Source: Pseudogymnoascus destructans (taxonomy: Eukaryota > Ascomycota > Leotiomycetes > Thelebolales > Thelebolaceae). From it: DNA of 64,000 nucleotides. The DNA is taken from the NCBI RefSeq assembly GCF_001641265.1, contig NW_020167537.1, forward strand, positions 186,001 to 250,000. Reading direction: 5' to 3'. Each line of letters starts with the position of its first letter. Position 1 is the stretch's first letter. Below, piece after piece: positions 62,962 through 64,000 of this stretch. The position numbers and the translations under genes were made by a program. The notes under the pieces were generated by a model. That model saw only the letters and a program-made list of their open reading frames with translations. It was not told the DNA's origin and made no database searches.

Positions 62962-64000
62962 TCGTGCTTCATTTAAATGTGAAAGAGCTGTTGTAAGCCT
63001 CTTTTTCAATGGTCCAAAAATTGCAACATCAAGTGGCTGTAACACATGTGAAGTATGTGGCGGTAATATAAGGATTGATATACGATTTTGTATACAGTGA
63101 GAAATGAAATTCCCACTTATATGACTGTCATGGCCGTCGCAAATAAGAAGGCGTTGTTGTTGTCCTCCATTTGCTTTTGCACGTGTTGCAGGCTCAAATA
63201 CACGCTTGAGCCACTCAAGTCCATGTAAATTGCTTGTCCATCCTTTTGAATTTGCAGAGAAGTGCCACTTATTTATCACATCTTGTGAAATCCAACTCTG
63301 TAGTACATTTTGGCCTTTGAATATAACAAGAGGGTTGATAGTTGTGCCGTCCATGCAAATACACTCGACTGCAGAAACCCATTCTTGTCGACCTTGATGT
63401 GCTTGATGATGTGTACGAAGTGTAGACTCAATAATAATCCGTGTAGATTCCATTGTTCCGATTGAGAATCCCGTCTCATCCATGTTATACACATTGTATT
63501 CTTTGATGTCTAGACGTGTTATAAGGTCCTTATACACGTCAAACCATCCTTGTACGACCTGTTTTGTAACTCCACTCATCCTTTGCACTTCAATTCGTCT
63601 TCCTAGTCATACTTGTAGATGTGGATGTCGTTTAATAAAGCGTGGAACCCAATCTTGTCCTAATGGAAGGTGTGGTATAGGTTGAAATTGTTCGTGAAGT
63701 TGATTGTGAAGTTGGTCGTGTAAATTAAAAACCTGGCAATGGTCTGCTCGAACCTCTTCTGCAATTTCTCGTAGTATTCGGTGGCTAGGTGCATACCTGC
63801 TACTTGTTAGCTCTCTAATCCACTTTAAGAGTGTTTCTTATTGCTTTTTGATAATAGTTGTTGTTTTTGACGCGCTTCTACGCGTGTGAGGCCTCCATTC
63901 ATACGACGACGGATAGATTGTTCTGGGAGGTCAAGTGCTTTGGCAGCTGCGTACACTGACTTATATTGTTTGGAATGAATAGCTAATATAGGTTGATCTA
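62950..64000 (-). pseudogene. pogo/Fot1-like transposase, C-terminus cut by LTR, N-terminus beyond window
   Basis: The open part 62950-63588 (212 codons) holds the whole DDE core: YNVYNMDETGFSIGTMEST (first Asp), RLLICDGHDSHISGNF (second Asp), SHVLQPLDVAIFGPLKKRL (third Asp). Typical intermediate pieces are ECICMDGTTINPLVIFKGQN and WHFSANSKGWTSNLHGLEWL. Upstream, to the window end, N-terminal HTH/CENP-B-like debris (LGQDWVPRFIKRHPHLQV, then a stop) continues in broken frames. The 3' end is replaced at 62961 by an LTR, so the C-terminal region is absent. Confidence 0.8.

Noticed and set aside
1..64000. tRNA, rRNA or CRISPR features
   Set aside because: I looked for tRNA T-loop and A/B-box patterns and direct-repeat/spacer arrays and saw none; the tandem arrays here have no spacers.

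Overview
This window is nuclear DNA from a filamentous ascomycete (Pezizomycotina; class not determined). Reasons: protein genes have short GT-AG introns (49-137 bp), there is a DASH/Dam1 kinetochore subunit (a fungal complex), a Zn(II)2Cys6 transcription factor, and many Ty3/gypsy, pogo/Fot1 and Tc1/mariner elements. Older repeat copies carry CpA-to-TpA (TG-to-TA) changes that look like repeat-induced point mutation (RIP).

Layout. 1-836: 3' part of the proteasome lid gene RPN12. 1186-10765: transposon graveyard, an old RIP-scarred chromodomain-type Ty3 element (1682-10512) that interrupts a pogo transposase and is itself riddled with solo LTRs. 11386-18015: three host genes (low-complexity hypothetical protein, Zn2Cys6 regulator, MCT-like MFS transporter). 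19007-35694: second transposon block holding a dead Fot1-like element, an apparently complete 7.0-kb Ty3 chromovirus with near-identical LTRs (21094-28092), three Tc1/mariner elements with clear terminal inverted repeats, and solo LTRs. 36351-38049: an APH-like kinase gene between transposon blocks. 39173-41661: LTR-in-LTR nest with four internal perfect 5-bp target duplications. 43022-51502: host genes for a Ser-rich hypothetical protein, SPC34, TAF12 and an ankyrin protein, separated by minisatellites. 51682-53320: degraded pogo-like element. 54406-56710: two-finger C2H2 regulator with a long repeat-rich upstream region. 60925-64000: more pogo and Ty3 pieces.

Four LTR families recur and are named here by their ends. 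LTR-A is about 0.93 kb, TGTCATACTGACA...CACCATTACA. LTR-B belongs to the complete chromovirus, TGTTACGACGG...GTTACA. LTR-C is 372 bp, TGTAAGGATGCC...TGTCCTTACA. LTR-D is 258 bp, TGTCACGG...CGTAACA. Many copies are solo LTRs with exact 5-bp target duplications.

The most interesting element is the complete chromovirus. Its gag stop codon directly follows a classical -1 slippery heptamer that puts pol in frame. Pol ends in a chromodomain with the three aromatic-cage residues at HP1 spacing. On the opposite strand, just inside the 3' LTR, lies a 188-204 codon ORF whose cysteines fit the fungal Zn(II)2Cys6 spacing, followed by a charged coiled coil. A diverged homologue of this antisense ORF survives in the old copy at about 1930-2336. 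Host genes on both strands also share a sense-strand switch from C-rich 5' halves to G-rich 3' halves.
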